Below are positions 16,876-26,984 of a stretch of DNA of 64,000 nt, piece after piece (within the stretch, counting starts at the first letter, position 1; the number at the start of each line of letters is the position of its first letter). The position numbers were made by a program, and so were the translations under genes. The stretch is taken from contig NZ_CP033087.1 of the NCBI RefSeq assembly GCF_003691365.1, positions 758,501 to 822,500 on the forward strand. The letters run 5' to 3'. The notes under the pieces were generated by a model, which was given only the letters and a program-made list of their open reading frames with translations, searched no databases and had not been told where the DNA came from. Source of the DNA: Commensalibacter melissae (GTDB taxonomy: Bacteria > Pseudomonadota > Alphaproteobacteria > Acetobacterales > Acetobacteraceae).

Positions 16876-19740
16876 TTATTGATTTAAAAGTGGTTTTAAA
16901 AAAACGCCTGTATAACTATTTGGTGACTTGGCAATTTGTTCTGGTGTTCCTGTTGCTACGATTTCACCACCGCCACTTCCACCTTCAGGTCCGAGATCAA
17001 TAACCCAATCAGCGGTTTTGATAACCTCCAAATTATGTTCGATAACAATAATGGTATTTCCTTGATCAACCAGTGTATGTAAAACCTCCAGTAACTTACG
17101 TACATCTTCCGTATGTAGTCCTGTTGTAGGTTCATCAAGAATATATAGGGTTCTTCCCGTTGCCCGCCTTGCCAGTTCCTTGGAAAGTTTGATACGCTGT
17201 GCCTCTCCTCCTGAAAGGGTGGTGGCCTGTTGTCCAAGATGAATGTAGCCAAGTCCGACCTGTTTTAGTATGTTTAAACGGTCGTAAATTCTGGGAGCGG
17301 ATGAAAATAATGGTATGGCTTCATCTACTGAAAGATTTAGAATATCGGCAATGGAGTGGCCCTTGAATTTGATTTCCAACGTTTCCCGATTGTATCTTGC
17401 TCCTTTACAGGTATCACAGGTAACAAACATATCTGGTAGAAAGTGCATTTCAATTTTTATGACCCCATCTCCTTGACAGGCTTCACATCGTCCGCCCTTG
17501 ACATTAAAGGAAAAGCGTCCTGGCTTGTAACCTCGTGCACGGCTTTCTGGCAGCTCTGCAAACCATTCTCTAATTGGTGTGAATAAATCTGTATAGGTTG
17601 CCGGGTTGGAACGGGGGGTGCGTCCAATGGGGGATTGGTCTATGTCAATGATTTTATCAAGTAGTGGAATATTCTTGATGGATTTATATGGAGAGGGTAC
17701 AGCATTCGAACCCATCAATTGTCTGGAAAGGGCCTTATAAAGCGTATCAATGATCAGGGTGGATTTTCCACCCCCCGAAACACCCGTTACGGCGATAAAG
17801 GTTCCAAGAGGAAAATCAACAGTAACATTTTTTAAATTGTTACCTGTTGCGTTACACAGTGTTAATATTTGCTTTTTATTCATTTTCCTTCTTTTTTTGG
17901 GAATGGCAATAAATTTTCGGCCACTCAGATAATCGCCGGTAAGGCTGTCTGGATTTTTTTCCACTTCCTTGGGTGTGCCCATGGCAACGACATGTCCCCC
18001 CATGATGCCAGCCCCGGGGCCCATATCAATAAGATAGTCAGAAGCCTTGATCGTGTCTTCGTCATGCTCAACAACGATCAAGGTGTTTCCAAGGTTTTTT
18101 AAACGATCAAGAGTGCCGAGCAACCGTTCATTATCCCGTTGATGTAATCCGATTGACGGTTCATCCAGAACGTATAAAACCCCTGTCAGTCCAGATCCAA
18201 TTTGACTGGCCAGACGAATGCGCTGGCTTTCACCTCCAGATAGTGTGGCTGAACCTCTGGATAATGTAAGATAATCAAGACCGACATCATTGAGAAATTT
18301 CAAGCGATCAATAATTTCTCGCAGAATTCGATGGGCAATTTCTGCTTTTTGAGGGGATAGAGTTTCTTCAACACTGGAAAACCATTTTAATGCTTGATGG
18401 ATGGGATAATCTGCAATTTCTGCAATGTTTTTATTGTTTATTTTGACACATAAAGCTTCGGGTTTAAGTCGGGCGCCATGACAAGTGTGACAAGGATAAT
18501 CCGCCCGAAAGCGATTGAGATCTTCCCTAATGATATGACTGTCAGTTGAATGATAGCGTTTATCAAGATTTTTGATCACCCCTTCAAAAGGTTGATTTAC
18601 AGTATAGGATTTTTTTTCATCATGATAGTGAATCGGAATTTTTTCATCTGTACCATGCAGAATGGCATGTTGAATTTTTCCAGGGATTTTTTCCCATGGC
18701 GTGTTGATTTTAAAATGAAAATGTTCGGCTAGACTTGCCAAAGTTTGTTGATAATAGGGCAGTGAAGTATTTTTCCATGCTGAAATAGCCCCTTTTTCCA
18801 GTGAAAGTGCAGGATTGGGAATGATCAGGTCTGGGTCGAAAAAGCTTTCAGTCCCGATACCGTCACATACTGGACATGCACCTTGGGGTGCATTGAAGGA
18901 AAAAAGTCTTGGTTCAATTTCTTCAAGAGTAAATCCGCTTTCAGGACAAGAATAACGTGATGAAAAGCTTAAATGAATTGATTTTCTTTTTTCATCTTTA
19001 CGTAAGACCTCATCCACTTGTGCAAGACCATCGGAAAGGGATAAGGCTATTTCAAAACTATCTGCCAATCGATTTTCTATACCCTGTTTAACGATGATGC
19101 GATCAACAACCACCTCGATCGTATGTTTAAGTTTACGATTTAATTCCGGCGCTTCTGAAATGTCATATAGTTTCCCGTCAATTTTAACCCGTGTAAAACC
19201 CTTGCGTTGAAGTTCCGCAAGCTCTTTTCTGTATTCCCCTTTACGACTTCGTACAATGGGGGATAATAACATCAATCGGGTGCCTTCGGACAATTCCATC
19301 ACTCGATCAACCATCTGGCTGACGGTTTGTGCTTCAATTGGTAATCCCGTAATAGGTGAAAAAGGGGTTCCTGCTCGTGCCCATAACAGGCGCATATAAT
19401 CATGAATTTCAGTAATGGTGCCAACTGTTGAACGTGGATTGCGGGATGTTGTTTTTTGTTCGATTGATATCGCGGGAGACAGCCCCTCAATGGATTCGAC
19501 ATCGGGTTTCCCCATTAATTCCAAAAACTGGCGTGCATAGGCTGAAAGACTTTCGACATAACGTCTTTGTCCTTCCGCATATATAGTGTCAAAAGCCAAA
19601 GAGGATTTTCCCGATCCGGAAAGGCCCGTGATAACCGTCATCTTGTTTCTGGGAATATCAACATCAATATTATGTAAATTGTGGACTTTTGCTCCACGCA
19701 CTTTAATATGGGTAAGCGCAGTCGGTGATTTATTTTTCAT
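16876..19740 (-). CDS. uvrA: excinuclease ABC subunit A
   Basis: 954 residues, normal length. It is the damage-recognition ATPase of nucleotide excision repair and works with UvrB and UvrC. Two ABC ATPase modules are seen: Walker A Gly-Leu-Ser-Gly-Ser-Gly-Lys-Ser near 38 and Gly-Val-Ser-Gly-Gly-Gly-Lys-Ser near 660. There are two Leu-Ser-Gly-Gly-Glu signatures and zinc-finger Cys pairs (Cys-x-x-Cys-x-Gly repeats). Divergent from ssb. No alphaproteobacterial LexA box (GTTC-N7-GTTC) was seen in the shared 141-base upstream region. Confidence 0.98.
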   Translation of the reverse strand: MKNKSPTALTHIKVRGAKVHNLHNIDVDIPRNKMTVITGLSGSGKSSLAFDTIYAEGQRRYVESLSAYARQFLELMGKPDVESIEGLSPAISIEQKTTSRNPRSTVGTITEIHDYMRLLWARAGTPFSPITGLPIEAQTVSQMVDRVMELSEGTRLMLLSPIVRSRKGEYRKELAELQRKGFTRVKIDGKLYDISEAPELNRKLKHTIEVVVDRIIVKQGIENRLADSFEIALSLSDGLAQVDEVLRKDEKRKSIHLSFSSRYSCPESGFTLEEIEPRLFSFNAPQGACPVCDGIGTESFFDPDLIIPNPALSLEKGAISAWKNTSLPYYQQTLASLAEHFHFKINTPWEKIPGKIQHAILHGTDEKIPIHYHDEKKSYTVNQPFEGVIKNLDKRYHSTDSHIIREDLNRFRADYPCHTCHGARLKPEALCVKINNKNIAEIADYPIHQALKWFSSVEETLSPQKAEIAHRILREIIDRLKFLNDVGLDYLTLSRGSATLSGGESQRIRLASQIGSGLTGVLYVLDEPSIGLHQRDNERLLGTLDRLKNLGNTLIVVEHDEDTIKASDYLIDMGPGAGIMGGHVVAMGTPKEVEKNPDSLTGDYLSGRKFIAIPKKRRKMNKKQILTLCNATGNNLKNVTVDFPLGTFIAVTGVSGGGKSTLIIDTLYKALSRQLMGSNAVPSPYKSIKNIPLLDKIIDIDQSPIGRTPRSNPATYTDLFTPIREWFAELPESRARGYKPGRFSFNVKGGRCEACQGDGVIKIEMHFLPDMFVTCDTCKGARYNRETLEIKFKGHSIADILNLSVDEAIPLFSSAPRIYDRLNILKQVGLGYIHLGQQATTLSGGEAQRIKLSKELARRATGRTLYILDEPTTGLHTEDVRKLLEVLHTLVDQGNTIIVIEHNLEVIKTADWVIDLGPEGGSGGGEIVATGTPEQIAKSPNSYTGVFLKPLLNQ

Positions 19741-19881
19741 GATATGATTGTTATATGGTTTTGTATCTTGTGATTACTGTTTTAAAAAAATTACAGGATG
19801 GTATAGAAAGAATATAATTCTTTTAAAGATAGAAAAAAAGTAAAGATATAGCATTTTTTACTATAAAGAAATGAGGATAAA

Positions 19882-20391
19882 ATGGCAGGAAGTGTTAATA
19901 AGGTAATTTTGGTTGGAAATCTTGGACGAGATCCTGAAGTTAGAAGTGCACAAACAGGCGCCAAGATAGTTACTCTCGCAATTGCCACCAGTGATACCTG
20001 GAACGATCGTCAGACTGGTGAACGTAAGGATCTGACAGAATGGCATAGAGTGGTAATTTTTAATGAGCGTCTTGCTGATGTCGCAGAAAAATATTTACGT
20101 AAGGGTCGCAAGGTTTTTATAGAGGGAATATTGAGAACCCGGAAATGGACTGATCAGCAAGGTGTTGAACGGTATAGCACAGATGTGGTTGTTGACCGAT
20201 TTAGAGGAGAACTGGTTTTATTGGATAGCGCGCGAAGTGGTGGAGATTCAATGGATAATTATTCGGGATCTTCATTTACACCACCTGCGGTCCGTCCAGC
20301 CAGTAATGCATCATCTGATAATAGATCCAATTCCAGTTGGGATGCTTCCATGCCTGGTAATAATGATTTGGATGATGAAATTCCCTTCTAA
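19882..20391 (+). CDS. ssb: single-stranded DNA-binding protein
   Basis: 169 residues. An N-terminal OB fold (about 1-110) is followed by a Gly/Ser/Asn-rich linker and the acidic tail Asp-Asp-Glu-Ile-Pro-Phe that recruits repair and replication partners. Acts as a tetramer on ssDNA. The start is supported by a GAGG ribosome binding site. Divergent from uvrA and upstream of gyrA. Confidence 0.97.
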   Translation: MAGSVNKVILVGNLGRDPEVRSAQTGAKIVTLAIATSDTWNDRQTGERKDLTEWHRVVIFNERLADVAEKYLRKGRKVFIEGILRTRKWTDQQGVERYSTDVVVDRFRGELVLLDSARSGGDSMDNYSGSSFTPPAVRPASNASSDNRSNSSWDASMPGNNDLDDEIPF

Positions 20392-20766
20392 GTCTATCGA
20401 TGAAGTTTTGATCACTGGAATATTATTGATGTCATTGGTTTGATAATAACTTGTATATTTTTAGTGATCCGCACTCTAACTAAATATAAACAGAATGTTA
20501 TAAAAAGATACGATCTTATTATCATGACGTGATAATATTAGATCTAAATAGTAAATCCTTTTGTATTTTTGTTTTTAGCAAGCTTTTGATCATAAAATTA
20601 TTTATTTTCTTTCCACTATAAAACTTATAAGTTTTACTCTATATTATAGGGATATTATTATTTAAGGGTTATTTTGCAAAGATCAAAAGACATTCTTATG
20701 TTGTAACCTGATTTAAAGTTATTTGTTTGTAGATTAATTTATAATTAATTAAATGATGGATCTGCC
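20392..20766. other. ssb-gyrA intergenic region
   Basis: 375 AT-rich bases. An 8-bp hairpin (20517-20524 / 20530-20537) is flanked by further partly paired bases about 125 bases after the ssb stop. The rest must contain the gyrA promoter. No open reading frame or RNA gene recognised. Confidence 0.5.
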
Positions 20767-23559
20767 TTGACCGATTTACCAGAAAATACTTCATCCTTTT
20801 CAACCGATATTACCCCTGTTACCGTTGAAGAGGAAATGCAAACCTCTTATCTGGCGTATGCCATGTCTGTAATTGTCAGTCGTGCTTTACCGGATGTCAG
20901 AGATGGGTTGAAACCCGTTCATCGTCGAATTTTATATTCAATGTTTGAAAGTGGTTTGACCCCTGATAAACCTTATCGTAAATCTGCCCGTGCTGTTGGG
21001 GATGTGATGAGCAAATATCATCCGCATGGGGACTCATCAATTTATGATGCCATGGTAAGAATGGCACAGCGTTGGTCTATGCGGGTATGTCTGGTTGACG
21101 GTCAGGGGAATTTCGGGTCTGTTGATGGGGACTCTCCAGCTGCTATGCGTTATACAGAGGCACGTCTAGGGAAACCTGCCATATTTTTATTGGAAGACAT
21201 AAATCAGGATACAGTTGATTTTCAGCCAAATTATGATGAAAGCGAGCAGGAACCCGTTATCTTGCCCGCAGCCTATCCAAATCTTTTAATAAACGGTGCC
21301 TCGGGTATTGCGGTAGGAATGGCGACGAATATACCGCCTCACAACCCTGGAGAAATTATCGATGCCACCTTGGCATTAATTGCCAATCCAGACATGGATC
21401 TTGCACAATTAATGCAAATTGTACCTGGTCCAGATTTTTCCACTGGCGGTATCATTCTTGGACGTTCAGGTATTCGTAATGCCTTTGAAACGGGACGTGG
21501 ATCAATACTGGTGCGGGGACGTGCCAGTATCGAGGAAATTCGCAAGGACAGGCAGGCCATTATTATCACCGAGATTCCCTTTCAGGTAAATAAAGCGACT
21601 TTACAAGAGAAAATTGCGGAGCTTGTACGTAATAAGCAGATTGAAGGTATCTCCGATATCCGTGATGAAAGTGATCGTTCTGGTATGCGGGTGGTCATTG
21701 AAATCAAACGTGATGCTACCGCGGAGGTGGTCTTAAATCAATTATACCGCTTTACCCAGCTACAGACGACTTTTGGTGTGAATATGCTTGCATTAACCAA
21801 TGGAAAACCTCAGTTACTGGGATTGAAAGATGCGTTTAATGCCTTTATCTCCTTCCGTGAGGAGGTGATTTTGCGTCGGGCGCGATTTGAATTAAGAAAA
21901 TCTAGGGATCGGGCGCATATATTGTTGGGTCTGGTTATCGCGGTTGCTAATATAGATGAAGTTATCGCTTTAATCCGCTCGGCTCCGGATACGGTAACAG
22001 CTCGTGATCAATTATTGAATCGGTCATGGCCTGCGGAAGATATCCAAAGTCTTTTAAACCTTATCCAAGATGAAGGTAATACATTAAAAGACGGAAGGGT
22101 TTATCTCAGTGAGGTGCAGGTTCGCGGTATTCTTGAATTGAGATTGCAACGGTTAACCGGTTTGGAACGTGAAAAAATTCAAAGTGAACTAATGGAAGTT
22201 TCAAAACGGATTGAGGAATTGCTGGAAATTATTGCAAGTCATTTGCGTCGTATGGAAATTATGCGTGATGAACTTGTTCGTGTAAGATCTGCAATTGCCT
22301 GTGAAAGAATGACCGATATTGTCGATTATGAAGGCGACCAAACTGATGAAAGCCTGATTGAACCTGGACAGATGGTTGTAACCATAACACGTGAGGGATT
22401 TATCAAGCGTACCCCACTGGACACTTTTCGTTCTCAAAATCGTGGGGGTCGTGGCAGAACTGGGGCCGGAAGACGTGGAGATGATATAATTACACGATCC
22501 TTTAACGCGCATACACATCAATGGGTAATATTTTTCTCTTCTGGAGGAAAGGCGTACCGTGCAAAAGTTTGGCATTTACCAGAAGCCAGCCCAACGTCAA
22601 AAGGTAGAGCATTGGTCAATTTATTGCCTGATTTAGGAAATGATGAGGTGACAACAGTATTGCCTTTGCCTCAGGATGAGGAATTGTGGTCAGATTTGCA
22701 TCTTGTGTTCGCCACCTCATCCGGAAACGTCAGACGTAATCGCCTGAGTGATTTTGGAAATATACGTTCTTCCGGTTTGATTGCCATGAAACTAGATGAA
22801 CATGAACGGCTTATAGGAGTTGCTACCTGTCAGGAAGGTCAGGATGTTCTTTTGGCTACCAATAAAGGTCGGGCTATACGTTTCCAGATTACCGACAGTT
22901 CTTTGCGCGTTTTTTCCGGACGTGGAAGTACCGGTGTTCGTGGTATCAAATTGGCTGATAATGATGAGGTTATTTCCTTAACTGTCTTAAATCATGTTAA
23001 CATTTTAACTTCTGAACGACTTGATTATTTACGTTACAGTAATGCGAAACGACGTGCGGAAAATGCCGAAACCAGTGATGATGAAACGATTGTTGAAAGT
23101 GAAGATCCTTTTGAGGACGAAGTTGAAAATAATGAATCTGCTGTAGAGCTGACAACAGGACGCTTAAGCGAGCTACAACGGTCTGAGGAAATTCTTCTGA
23201 CGGTAACCAATGCCGGTTTTGGTAAACGGACTTCCGCTTATGAATATCGAGTAAGTGGTCGAGGCGGATTGGGTATTGCTAATATAAATCTGACGGGCAA
23301 GAACGGGGATGCCGTTGTTGCAACATTTGCGGTATGGGAAAATACAGATGTAATGATGGTGACGGACAAGGGACGTTTGATTCGCGTGCCAGTTAACCAG
23401 ATACGGATTACATCAAGAACAGGAATGGGAGTAACTTTATTCCGTATTGATGAAGGGGAAACGGTCAGTAGTGTTTTTCCTGTGATTGATAATTCTGATG
23501 ACAGTGATGAAAATCAGACAGACACTGATTCAGCCTTATCAGAAGATGAGGATGAATAG
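20767..23559 (+). CDS. gyrA: DNA gyrase subunit A
   Basis: 930 residues. Catalyses ATP-driven negative supercoiling with GyrB. The catalytic Tyr is Y129 in Ala-Met-Arg-Tyr-Thr. The quinolone-determining positions equivalent to E. coli S83 and D87 are S90 and D94, the susceptible-type residues. The GyrA box (Gln-Asn-Arg-Gly-Gly-Arg-Gly, about 560) marks the C-terminal DNA-wrapping domain, confirming gyrase rather than ParC. The start is TTG; the nearby upstream ATGs are out of frame. The C-terminal domain carries an acidic insertion (about residues 765-790) and an Asp/Glu-rich tail. Only three bases separate its stop from coaD. Confidence 0.98.
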   Translation: MTDLPENTSSFSTDITPVTVEEEMQTSYLAYAMSVIVSRALPDVRDGLKPVHRRILYSMFESGLTPDKPYRKSARAVGDVMSKYHPHGDSSIYDAMVRMAQRWSMRVCLVDGQGNFGSVDGDSPAAMRYTEARLGKPAIFLLEDINQDTVDFQPNYDESEQEPVILPAAYPNLLINGASGIAVGMATNIPPHNPGEIIDATLALIANPDMDLAQLMQIVPGPDFSTGGIILGRSGIRNAFETGRGSILVRGRASIEEIRKDRQAIIITEIPFQVNKATLQEKIAELVRNKQIEGISDIRDESDRSGMRVVIEIKRDATAEVVLNQLYRFTQLQTTFGVNMLALTNGKPQLLGLKDAFNAFISFREEVILRRARFELRKSRDRAHILLGLVIAVANIDEVIALIRSAPDTVTARDQLLNRSWPAEDIQSLLNLIQDEGNTLKDGRVYLSEVQVRGILELRLQRLTGLEREKIQSELMEVSKRIEELLEIIASHLRRMEIMRDELVRVRSAIACERMTDIVDYEGDQTDESLIEPGQMVVTITREGFIKRTPLDTFRSQNRGGRGRTGAGRRGDDIITRSFNAHTHQWVIFFSSGGKAYRAKVWHLPEASPTSKGRALVNLLPDLGNDEVTTVLPLPQDEELWSDLHLVFATSSGNVRRNRLSDFGNIRSSGLIAMKLDEHERLIGVATCQEGQDVLLATNKGRAIRFQITDSSLRVFSGRGSTGVRGIKLADNDEVISLTVLNHVNILTSERLDYLRYSNAKRRAENAETSDDETIVESEDPFEDEVENNESAVELTTGRLSELQRSEEILLTVTNAGFGKRTSAYEYRVSGRGGLGIANINLTGKNGDAVVATFAVWENTDVMMVTDKGRLIRVPVNQIRITSRTGMGVTLFRIDEGETVSSVFPVIDNSDDSDENQTDTDSALSEDEDE

Positions 23560-23562
23560 GGA

Positions 23563-24084
23563 ATGCCGAGAATAGGATTTTATCCAGGCACATTTGATCC
23601 TATAACGAATGGTCATATTGATATTATTAAAAGGGCCGTTCGTATTGTGGACAAATTAATCATAGGGGTCGCTTTAAATGCAAATAAGCAGCCCTTATGG
23701 TCTTTGGAAGAGCGTGTGACATGTATTCATGAAGCCTTGATTGAGGAATTTGGTGAAGTCTGCAAAATCTTAAACCATAGCGGATGCGATATTGATGTTA
23801 TCGGATTTGACAATCTTCTAGTTGATTGTGCAAAAAAATATAATGCGCAAATTCTTATACGCGGTTTAAGACAGGCAACAGATTTTGATTTTGAATTTCA
23901 GATGTGTCTAATGAATCAATGTTTGGATCCAAACATCGAAACGATTTTTTTAGTTGCCACTGAACAAAATCGGAGTATAGCTTCAAGATTTGTAAAAGAA
24001 GTGGCTTTATTGGGCGGGGATATATCATCCTTTGTTCCAAAGTCTACTTATAACAGGTTTCAGAAGATGTTCTTGAAATCGTGA
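23563..24084 (+). CDS. coaD: pantetheine-phosphate adenylyltransferase
   Basis: 173 residues. Penultimate step of coenzyme A synthesis: 4'-phosphopantetheine plus ATP to dephospho-CoA. The nucleotidyltransferase motif Gly-Thr-Phe-Asp-Pro-x-Thr-x-Gly-His is at the N-terminus, with Ile-Arg-Gly-Leu-Arg in the middle and Val-Lys-Glu-Val-Ala near the end. Directly downstream of gyrA, likely co-transcribed. Confidence 0.96.
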   Translation: MPRIGFYPGTFDPITNGHIDIIKRAVRIVDKLIIGVALNANKQPLWSLEERVTCIHEALIEEFGEVCKILNHSGCDIDVIGFDNLLVDCAKKYNAQILIRGLRQATDFDFEFQMCLMNQCLDPNIETIFLVATEQNRSIASRFVKEVALLGGDISSFVPKSTYNRFQKMFLKS

Positions 24085-24110
24085 AATAACAAATTATTCA
24101 TGTAAATAAA

Positions 24111-24608
24111 GTGAAAAAAATAATGGAAAATAATAAAAAACTATCAGCAGATACAATTCATATGAAATTGAAGGATGGAACGGTCATTATAAAATTGCGT
24201 CCAGATCTTGCACCATTGGCAGCGGAACGTTTGGTCGCGTTGACTGAAAGTGGATTTTACGATAATACCCCTTTCCATCGTGTTATAGAGGGTTTTATGG
24301 CTCAGGGAGGCGATCCAAGTGGTACAGGTACCAAAGGGAGTGACTTGCCAGATTTGCCCGCTGAGTTCACAAAAAAAGAGGGTTTTCGTCGTGGTACAAT
24401 AGGCATGGCACGTACAATGGATCCAAACAGTGCCAACAGTCAGTTTTTTATCATGTTTGAAGAGGCGCCGCATTTGAATGGTCAATATACAATTGTTGGC
24501 GAAGTTATCGAGGGAATGGAATATGTAGATCAGATTAAAAGGGGAACCGGGGCAAATGGTATGGTTCAAGATCCGGACCGTATTGTTCGAATGATTACAG
24601 TTTCATAA
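24111..24608 (+). CDS. cyclophilin-type peptidyl-prolyl cis-trans isomerase
   Basis: 165 residues, no signal peptide, so cytoplasmic. Core motifs are present: Phe-His-Arg-Val-Ile-x-Gly-Phe-Met-Ala-Gln-Gly-Gly-Asp (active-site Arg) and Ala-Asn-Ser-Gln-Phe-Phe-Ile. The GTG at 24111 and an ATG at 24123 are both possible starts. Follows coaD by 26 bases. PpiB-like, helps folding by proline isomerisation. Confidence 0.93.
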   Translation: MKKIMENNKKLSADTIHMKLKDGTVIIKLRPDLAPLAAERLVALTESGFYDNTPFHRVIEGFMAQGGDPSGTGTKGSDLPDLPAEFTKKEGFRRGTIGMARTMDPNSANSQFFIMFEEAPHLNGQYTIVGEVIEGMEYVDQIKRGTGANGMVQDPDRIVRMITVS

Positions 24609-24631
24609 CTAAATTTTTTAAAGAAAATGAA

Positions 24632-24668
24632 AAATAGTGGTTGACTTCTTTGCGAATAACCACTATTT
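24632..24668. terminator. 11-bp inverted repeat downstream of cyclophilin gene, overlapping a tRNA promoter
   Basis: Perfect 11-bp arms at 24632-24642 and 24658-24668 with a 15-base loop. It begins 24 bases after the isomerase stop and could end that transcript, although the following T-run is short. It also covers the putative -35 and -10 of tRNA-Lys, so it might instead act at the DNA level. Confidence 0.5.
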
Positions 24669-24669
24669 C
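24641..24669 (+). promoter_or_regulatory. putative tRNA-Lys promoter
   Basis: TTGACT (24641-24646) and TATTTC (24664-24669) with 17-base spacing, ending 36 bases before the tRNA 5' end. Good match to a housekeeping sigma promoter. Confidence 0.6.
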
Positions 24670-24705
24670 AATGCTCACACCGCAAGAAAACAGCGGACTT
24701 TCTAA

Positions 24706-24781
24706 GAGCCGGTAGCTCAGTTGGTAGAGCATTCGACTTTTAATCGAATGGTCGAGGGTTCGAATCCCTCCCGGCTCACCA
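24706..24781 (+). tRNA. tRNA-Lys (anticodon UUU)
   Basis: 76-base cloverleaf with encoded CCA. The seven-base acceptor stem pairs GAGCCGG with CCGGCTC, the D arm contains AGTTGGTAGA, and the anticodon arm TTCGA/TCGAA encloses loop CTTTTAA with anticodon TTT at 24739-24741. The T arm carries GGTTCGAATCC. No integrase or duplicated 3' end follows, so there is no sign of use as an integration site. Confidence 0.97.
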
Positions 24782-25223
24782 TCAAAGAATGATGGATATC
24801 AAATCCCCTTATAATTCAGTATTTTAAACGTATGTAAATATAATACAAATACATGTTTATGACGTTGTCAATATTTTCATAACAATTTTAAAAAAAATTT
24901 TAAATTAATTTTTTAACGTAGATAAATAGATAATTTCTTTAATATGATATAATTTTTTGTATTATATTATTTTCTTTTTGAAAAAAGAAATAATAGTTAA
25001 AAAAGTATATTTTTTCTAGTTTTTGTAAGGCTTAATGCATCCAGATTTGTAAAGTTTGGATTGATCTGCCTCTTGCAGTATGATAAATTGGTAACAATTA
25101 TTTGATAGTGCTTCAGTTGAGTTCTTTTTTCTTTCTTGAGGCACATATTAAAAAAATTGATAGCAAAAATATTGGATCAAATTTTTGCAAATAAATAGTT
25201 AAATCATTATCAGGAGAAATTCA
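24782..25223. other. pdc upstream region
   Basis: 442 bases, extremely AT-rich, no coding potential. Holds an AT-only hairpin near 24970-24996 and a perfect 8-bp hairpin (25163-25170 / 25181-25188) ending about 35 bases before the pdc start. The pdc promoter and long leader are presumably here. A ribosome binding site AGGAG lies at 25212-25216. Confidence 0.5.
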
Positions 25224-26915
25224 TTGGTATACACTGTTGGTCAATATCTTGCCACACGGCTTGCCCAACTTGGGTTAAACCATGTTTTTGCAGTAGCGGG
25301 TGATTATAACCTTATACTATTAGATGAACTTGAAAAAGTTTCAGAATTAAAACAGGTTTATTGCAGTAATGAGCTTAATTGTGGATTTGCAGCCGAAGGT
25401 TACGCTCGTTCACGTGGATTGGGGGCTGCCGTTGTAACTTTTAGTGTTGGTGCATTTAGTGCATTTAACGCTGTTGGTGGTGCTGCAGCTGAGAATTTGC
25501 CTTTAATCTTGATTTCTGGTGCACCTAATAACAATGATTATGGCAGCGGACACATTTTACACCATACAACCGGTCATTATGATTATTCATATCAGCTTGA
25601 AATGGCAAAATATATTACGGTTGCAGCTGTCTCAATAACGCATGCCGATACAGCGCCAGCCTTGATTGACCATGCAATTCGTCAGGCTTTATATCATCAG
25701 AAACCTGTATATATCGAATTATCTTGTAATATTGTTAATTTGCCTTGTGCAAGACCGGGACCAATCACCAGTCTGACCTATGAAAAAAGTAGTGATGTTG
25801 ATTCATTGGAGGCTGCAGCAAAAGCTTGTCTGGAAAAAATAAACAATGCCAAAAATCCTGTTGTTGTAGTTGGCAATAAAACACGCGCTGCAGCTGCAGA
25901 GAAAGAAGTGATTGCATTGGCCAAACATTTAGGATGTCCTGTGGCCACTATGGCGCATGCGAAAAGTTTCTTCCCTGAGGAAGATCCTCATTATATTGGA
26001 ACTTTCTGGGGTGAAATCAGTTCACCTGGTGTCGAGGAATATGTCAAGAATTCCGATTGTCGTATTTATGTTGGCGCGGTATTCAACGACTATTCAACGG
26101 TTGGATGGACTTCCCATTTATATGATGAGGATAAGGATATTCTATTTTCTCCGCATCATTTACGTGCTGCAAAAACAGAATTCAGCGGTTTCAAACTAAA
26201 AAACATTCTAAAACACATCACACCTCTTATCAAAAAGAATTCAACTGCGTTGGAATCTTTCAAAGCTAAGCATCATGCTGAAAAAGCTGCTGTTGCTGCA
26301 GAAGGTAAAGCACCTTTAACAACAGTTGAACTGACCCGTCAAATTCAAGGAATTATTGACAATAATACAACGATTTTCCTTGAAACAGGGGATTCATGGT
26401 TTCATGGTATGCATTACAGGCTTCCTAATGGAGCTCGTGTTGAATCAGAAATGCAATGGGGACATATTGGTTGGTCTGTTCCAGCAATTTTTGGTTATGC
26501 AGTCAGTGCTCCTGAACGTCGAAACATTGTGATGGTCGGTGATGGTTCATTCCAATTGACAGCTCAAGAAGTTGCTCAAATGATTCGTCATAATTTGAAC
26601 GTCATTATTATCTTGATCAATAACCAGGGTTATACGATTGAGGTCAAAATTCATGACGGTCCATACAATCGTGTTAAAAATTGGGATTACGCGAATATCA
26701 TCAACACGTTTAATGCCGAAGATGGTCATGGACTTGGTTTGAAAGCTAAAAATGGCGCAGAATTGGCTGACGCAATGAAAACAGCGCTTAATCATAAACA
26801 AGGTCCGGTTTTAATCGAGGTTGCTATTGATCCTCAAGATTGTTCTCCTGATCTTGTTGTTTGGGGCAAGAAAGTTGCTAAGGCGAATTCAAGACCACCA
26901 CGTGAAAAAAAATAA
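25224..26915 (+). CDS. pdc: pyruvate decarboxylase
   Basis: 563 residues. Non-oxidative decarboxylation of pyruvate to acetaldehyde and CO2 with thiamine diphosphate. Key residues match Zymomonas PDC numbering: E50 (cofactor activation), H113-H114 (active site), D440 in Gly-Asp-Gly-Ser, N467 and E473. These separate it from indolepyruvate decarboxylases and acetolactate synthase. The start is TTG with a strong AGGAG site eight bases upstream. PDC is rare in bacteria and found mainly in Zymomonas, Zymobacter and acetic acid bacteria, where acetaldehyde goes on to acetate. Monocistronic, ended by a strong bidirectional terminator. Confidence 0.95.
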   Translation: MVYTVGQYLATRLAQLGLNHVFAVAGDYNLILLDELEKVSELKQVYCSNELNCGFAAEGYARSRGLGAAVVTFSVGAFSAFNAVGGAAAENLPLILISGAPNNNDYGSGHILHHTTGHYDYSYQLEMAKYITVAAVSITHADTAPALIDHAIRQALYHQKPVYIELSCNIVNLPCARPGPITSLTYEKSSDVDSLEAAAKACLEKINNAKNPVVVVGNKTRAAAAEKEVIALAKHLGCPVATMAHAKSFFPEEDPHYIGTFWGEISSPGVEEYVKNSDCRIYVGAVFNDYSTVGWTSHLYDEDKDILFSPHHLRAAKTEFSGFKLKNILKHITPLIKKNSTALESFKAKHHAEKAAVAAEGKAPLTTVELTRQIQGIIDNNTTIFLETGDSWFHGMHYRLPNGARVESEMQWGHIGWSVPAIFGYAVSAPERRNIVMVGDGSFQLTAQEVAQMIRHNLNVIIILINNQGYTIEVKIHDGPYNRVKNWDYANIINTFNAEDGHGLGLKAKNGAELADAMKTALNHKQGPVLIEVAIDPQDCSPDLVVWGKKVAKANSRPPREKK

Positions 26916-26934
26916 AATCATTAAATAATTTAGT

Positions 26935-26973
26935 ATAAAACCTTTTCATGATTGTTTCGTGAAAAGGTTTTAT
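26935..26973. terminator. bidirectional terminator between pdc and the ABC ATPase gene
   Basis: 14-bp perfect inverted repeat extended by a wobble and a G-C pair (26935-26950 / 26958-26973), seven-base loop, T-rich on both strands. Lies between two convergent genes. Confidence 0.85.
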
Positions 26974-26984
26974 TGTTTAGATAT

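Noticed and set aside
19741-19881. SOS (LexA) box shared by uvrA and ssb
   Set aside because: No GTTC-N7-GTTC or close variant was found in the shared upstream region.
25097-25145. Imperfect GTGC / GCAC inverted repeat upstream of pdc as an operator
   Set aside because: Only an eight-base arm with a wobble and a long pyrimidine-rich loop; too weak to call.
24706-25223. tRNA-Lys 3' end as an integration site for a genomic island
   Set aside because: No integrase, no repeated tRNA 3' end and no foreign genes follow; the next gene is pdc.
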